A stretch of 64,000 bases of DNA from an uncultured Oscillospiraceae bacterium. GTDB lineage: Bacteria > Bacillota > Clostridia > Oscillospirales > Oscillospiraceae. How positions within the stretch are numbered: the first letter of the stretch is position 1; every line of letters starts with the position of its first letter. Shown piece after piece: positions 61,230 to 64,000 of this stretch. A program made the position numbers and the translations under genes. Location: assembly GCA_934565415.1 (NCBI GenBank), contig CAKTHQ010000002.1, positions 1-64,000 on the forward strand. Reading direction: 5' to 3'. The notes beneath the pieces were generated by a model. That model was given only the letters and a program-made list of their open reading frames with translations, did no database searches and had not been told where the DNA came from.

Positions 61230-61280
61230 CCTTCCCCCTCCAAGGATGGAGGGGGTGCCCGCCGCAGCGGGCGGGGGTGG
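61230..61280. repeat. Short copy of the palindromic repeat inside the phage module
   Basis: CCTTCCCCCTCC-6-GGAGGGGG followed by TGCCCGCC-GCA-GCGGGCGGGGGTGG: two adjacent stems identical in plan to the inner parts of the elements at 10615 and 45568. It lies between the capsid gene and the next gene, showing that the repeat family entered the prophage as well. Confidence 0.65.
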
Positions 61281-61306
61281 TTCGAGACGTTCGGGGATTC
61301 CGCTTT

Positions 61307-62320
61307 TTAGTTCGCCTCTGCCGTGGGGGAGAAGGCGGAGCAGCATTCCACCCGCACCATATAGGGCTCCATCAGGATTTCCGCCGTCTGCAGAGCCTTC
61401 CAGCCTACGGTGCTGCGCTGGTCCAGGGGGTCGGCGGTACCGGCGGAACCCAGCTGCTTGACGATGGTCTGCAGGCCGCCGCCGGTGACCTCCGTCACGC
61501 CGTAGGCGCCCTCCGCCAGGAACAGGCACCCAAATACCGCCAGGCCCTCGGGGCATTCATCCCCCGCACCCTTGTACACCGCCGCCTCGGAGGTCTCTAC
61601 AAAGCGGACACCGGCAATCCGGCCGATTTCACCCTCGTACATATTCTCGGGGGTACAATACTTGTGCATATCCTCCCAATGAGGGTCGGACATGATGTCA
61701 TAGGCCACATAGGGGTGGAGAATACACACATAGTCGCCGCCGATCCGGGGGGCGTTGGCTGCCTTCAGCATGGCCGCCACTTTCTTCACCACATCCACGG
61801 TGAGCACGCAGGTCTTATCCAGGTTTTTGCGGTCCGTCACCGGGGTGGTTTTGCCGTCGGCCCCCACCTTGGGGCAGTAGTATACATTGGTACCGGACTG
61901 CAGCACGTTTCTCGTAATGGTATCCAGGGTCATACCTGCCTGGCGGCCCACCGCCTTGGTGGCTTCCAAAACGTTGTTGTCGATGGCGGTCAGGTCCAGC
62001 ACATCGGAAAGGCACACAAAGTCGCCGTACTGGTTTACCTCCGCCTCCACGGCGGTGGCGCTGAGCTTCCGGCCCTCGGGGGTCACGCCCTCGGTCAGGG
62101 GCTTCAGGGCCTTGGGTAGGCTGGCGTACCGGCGGAACTGGATCCGCTTTCCCCCGTTCTTGGGGATGGGCCGCTTCTGGCCGAACTGGCCGTGAATCAG
62201 GTTGGGGGAAGCCTCTTCAATCAGGGCCCGGTCGTAGAAGGTCTTGTTTTCCGCAGACAGGCCGGGGTCGGTGGTCACATTCACGGTTTCCGCAAACAGC
62301 TGTAAAGATTTCATTTCCAT
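61307..62320 (-). CDS. Phage major capsid protein, N4-gp56 type
   Basis: A 337-residue coat protein. NVTTDPGLSAENKTFYDRALIEEASPNLIHGQFG (about 10-43) and the middle ATAVEAEVNQYGDFVCLSDVLDLTAIDNNVLEA region are characteristic of the N4-gp56 capsid family (HK97 fold). Start ATG 62320 is set by GGAG at 62329-62332; other ATGs lie at 62326 and 62314. The N-terminus, MEMKSLQLFAETVN, carries an LQLFA motif like the L27 cleavage site of Prp proteases; a Prp gene is two genes upstream. Confidence 0.9.
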   Translation of the reverse strand: MEMKSLQLFAETVNVTTDPGLSAENKTFYDRALIEEASPNLIHGQFGQKRPIPKNGGKRIQFRRYASLPKALKPLTEGVTPEGRKLSATAVEAEVNQYGDFVCLSDVLDLTAIDNNVLEATKAVGRQAGMTLDTITRNVLQSGTNVYYCPKVGADGKTTPVTDRKNLDKTCVLTVDVVKKVAAMLKAANAPRIGGDYVCILHPYVAYDIMSDPHWEDMHKYCTPENMYEGEIGRIAGVRFVETSEAAVYKGAGDECPEGLAVFGCLFLAEGAYGVTEVTGGGLQTIVKQLGSAGTADPLDQRSTVGWKALQTAEILMEPYMVRVECCSAFSPTAEAN

Positions 62321-62345
62321 ATACATTTCTCCTTTTCTTTTTTCA

Positions 62346-63098
62346 TCATCCAAAACTGATTTTCTCTCCTCTTTGTACCCGCAGGCAGGCGTCTTTGATC
62401 TCCTTCCGGCTCATCTGGGCCACCCGGGACCCGGCGGCCGCCGCCTGAGCGGCGCTGGCTCCGTTTTCCGAGGGCCGCAGGCCGCCGGAGCGCAGGCTTT
62501 CCGCCAGCTTTCGCTCCACGGTCCGGGCGGCATACTGCATGGCCGCGGGAATGATTTCGTCCTTGTGACAAATCTCATAGGCCGTGCGCATATCCACCCG
62601 GCTTCTCAAAAGCGCTTGAAACCTGGAGTCCCGCATTTCTCCCACCAGCCGGAAGCCAGGGTAGATTTCCTGAATTTCCTGCTCCTCCCGCTTCCACTGG
62701 GCCGCCAGCCGGTCCGCCCCCGCCTGAATTTCTTCCGCCTGCCGCTGCAGCTCGGCGGGGTCCTCCGGCCGGTATTGTTCCCCGACGGCCTTTCCCAGGG
62801 CATCGTAGTCCCCTTCCGCCAGGCCGTAGTGCTCCCGCAGCAGCTTTAAGGTAGGCTCCAGGGTGCGCATTGCCTCCACTGCGTCCCGGCTGGATTTGAG
62901 CCGCTGCTGTAAGATGGCCCTGACCCGGCTGTCGTAGGCCTGCTTGTAGGGACCTTTGACGAGTTTCTCGAATTCCCCCGGGTCCCCGGCAGGAGGTTCG
63001 GACTGAGGCTGGGCGTCGGCCTCGGTTACGCCCGACTCCGGAGCAGCCGCTTCTTCCCCAAAGAGCTGCAAATTCCGGAAGCGCACAAAGTTTTTCAT
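62346..63098 (-). CDS. Phage scaffold-like protein
   Basis: A 250-residue protein: an N-terminal FRNLQLFGEE motif, a Pro/Glu-rich disordered part, and a long helical body (about 45-215) typical of capsid scaffolds, ending in a basic tail. It lies directly before the capsid gene as scaffold genes do. Start ATG 63098 overlaps the Prp-gene stop (ATGA). The LQLF motif shared with the capsid protein suggests both are trimmed by one protease. Confidence 0.75.
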   Translation of the reverse strand: MKNFVRFRNLQLFGEEAAAPESGVTEADAQPQSEPPAGDPGEFEKLVKGPYKQAYDSRVRAILQQRLKSSRDAVEAMRTLEPTLKLLREHYGLAEGDYDALGKAVGEQYRPEDPAELQRQAEEIQAGADRLAAQWKREEQEIQEIYPGFRLVGEMRDSRFQALLRSRVDMRTAYEICHKDEIIPAAMQYAARTVERKLAESLRSGGLRPSENGASAAQAAAAGSRVAQMSRKEIKDACLRVQRGEKISFG

Positions 63099-63442
63099 GC
63101 GGATACCTCCATAGGGGTCAGGCTGACACTTTTGGGGTAATTCCGCTCCAGTACATAGGCCCCGGCCTGGGCCACCCAGAAGGCCATCAGCGTTTCCGCC
63201 AGGGCGCATTTTCTGGGATATACGGTGATGCGGGCATAGCCGTCCACCATCCGCATCTGCGGCTCTGCCAGGAGCCGTCCCTGCTCGTATAAAAACTGCA
63301 CCGCCTGGGCCAGGGTATAGGTTACCATGGTGGCCGCCGCGCAAATCAGGTCCTCCCCCTTGGGAGCCGTCATAGCGTGGCCCTGCATCTCCATCTGAAC
63401 GGACCCCTTTTCCGGGTCCTGGGTAAACATTGCGTGGATCAT
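63095..63442 (-). CDS. Prp-type cysteine protease, phage-encoded
   Basis: A 115-residue protein with the Prp signature: catalytic His in GHAM (about residue 22) and Cys in LICAAATMVTYTLAQ (about 34). The host enzyme trims ribosomal protein L27 after its LQFF motif, and in Staphylococcus also phage capsid and scaffold proteins. Here the gene sits inside the phage head module, between portal and scaffold, so head maturation is its likely task. The remainder of the sequence fits the family's alpha/beta fold. Overlaps the scaffold gene by 4 bases. Confidence 0.8.
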   Translation of the reverse strand: MIHAMFTQDPEKGSVQMEMQGHAMTAPKGEDLICAAATMVTYTLAQAVQFLYEQGRLLAEPQMRMVDGYARITVYPRKCALAETLMAFWVAQAGAYVLERNYPKSVSLTPMEVSA

Positions 63443-63455
63443 TATGTTCTCTCCT

Positions 63456-64000
63456 TTACACCGGCGAAGCGTTGTCCGCCATCCGTATTTTTTGTTCCTG
63501 TCCGCTGCCCGTCTGGGGTGCCATTTGGGCCTCCGCCGCCCGGTACTGTCCGCCGTTTTCCCGGATGTGCTCGATAACGGAAGATTTCCCGTTAAAGTCC
63601 ATCATGTCCAGGGCCGCCAGGGCCTCCCGGGCCCGACCGGGGTCAAAGAGCCCGGCGGAATAAAACTGCATGGCCATTTCGTTCTGGCTGAGCCGGGTGT
63701 AGGGGCTCTGCTTTTCGGCGCTGATCTCAATGTCAAACAGCGGCGTCCGCATTCCCATATCCACCCCCAGCTCTACCCCCTGGTTCCTGGGCTTCAGCCC
63801 CGCATTGCTGAAACTGATAAATTCCTGGCCCCCCTGGGGGCCCAGAATCCGGAAGGCCCTGGGCAAATCGTAAAACTGCCGGATAAGCTCTACCACCATC
63901 AGGCACACCTTCCGGAAGGCCCGGTAGGAGGCCATATTGCTGTCCCGGCTCAGCTTGCTGCCCGCCTCCTGCATAGCCGCAATGGCACTGGCTGCGGTAA
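63456..64000 (-). CDS. Phage portal protein (partial, runs off the window)
   Basis: Only the C-terminal part of about 181 residues is present; the frame stays open through the right edge (TAASAIAAMQEAGSKLSRD leads in, quoted in part). The TASAIAxxQEAGSK segment and following long helix are typical of portal proteins paired with N4-gp56 capsids. The internal ATG at 63974 is not the start. The portal is the DNA gate of the head; its position upstream of protease, scaffold and capsid fits the usual head-gene order. Confidence 0.75.
   Translation of the reverse strand, partial: TAASAIAAMQEAGSKLSRDSNMASYRAFRKVCLMVVELIRQFYDLPRAFRILGPQGGQEFISFSNAGLKPRNQGVELGVDMGMRTPLFDIEISAEKQSPYTRLSQNEMAMQFYSAGLFDPGRAREALAALDMMDFNGKSSVIEHIRENGGQYRAAEAQMAPQTGSGQEQKIRMADNASPV

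Noticed and set aside
1..64000. tRNA or rRNA genes
   Set aside because: No cloverleaf with a GTTCRA-type T arm and no rRNA signature was recognised by reading; a covariance search was not possible.

Overview
The window comes from a GC-rich (roughly 55-60 %) Gram-positive anaerobe of the class Clostridia. The most likely source is a gut member of the Oscillospirales. The support is a SpoIIE-type sporulation phosphatase, a glgC-glgD pair, RNase Y, MgtE, LacI-regulated ABC sugar uptake operons whose solute-binding lipoproteins carry Ala/Thr/Pro-rich linkers, a cellobiose phosphorylase, and a TnpX-type serine recombinase. The genus cannot be fixed from the sequence alone.

Layout. Positions 1-2105 are the right end of an integrative element: a TnpW-like small protein and a large serine recombinase. 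Next come a YesL (DUF624) membrane protein and an AlbA_2/ATPase regulator that looks inserted, because a diverged copy of the 3' end of yesL lies on its far side. A sugar ABC operon (lipoprotein and two permeases) ends in a sialate-lyase-like aldolase (4651-8963). Then follow HtrA, a two-component system behind a long palindromic repeat, a broken STAS gene, a polytopic membrane protein, RNase Y, a YitT-type protein, a V4R/diguanylate cyclase pair, a LysR regulator, a small zinc-ribbon membrane protein, and MgtE with a structured leader. Glycogen genes glgC-glgD-glgA are followed by a GH13 enzyme and a tiny Cys-rich protein (23878-29711). A second carbohydrate region (29835-43964) holds an orphan binding protein with a YesL paralogue, a 1389-residue secreted protein with an acidic Thr/Pro repeat, cellobiose phosphorylase, a complete SBP-permease-permease set and a LacI regulator. 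A BrnQ carrier precedes an arginine cluster (argG, argH, amino-acid SBP and permease, argF; 46183-51383).

The stretch 51487-51911, between argF and spoIIE, holds no ordinary gene. It has a consensus promoter, a tiny hydrophobic reading frame ending in three lysines behind a strong ribosome binding site, and a terminator. A second consensus promoter faces it from the opposite strand and has its own terminator. This is the layout of a type I toxin-antitoxin locus and is the most interesting element here.

From 55918 to the right edge lies a leftward prophage late module: portal (partial), Prp-type cysteine protease, scaffold, N4-gp56-type capsid, connector and tail-like proteins, holin. The capsid and scaffold both carry an N-terminal LQLF motif like that of ribosomal protein L27, the Prp substrate. 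A family of palindromic repeats (10615, 17672, 45568, 61230) and a row of tandem hairpins (55710-55913) occupy intergenic DNA.
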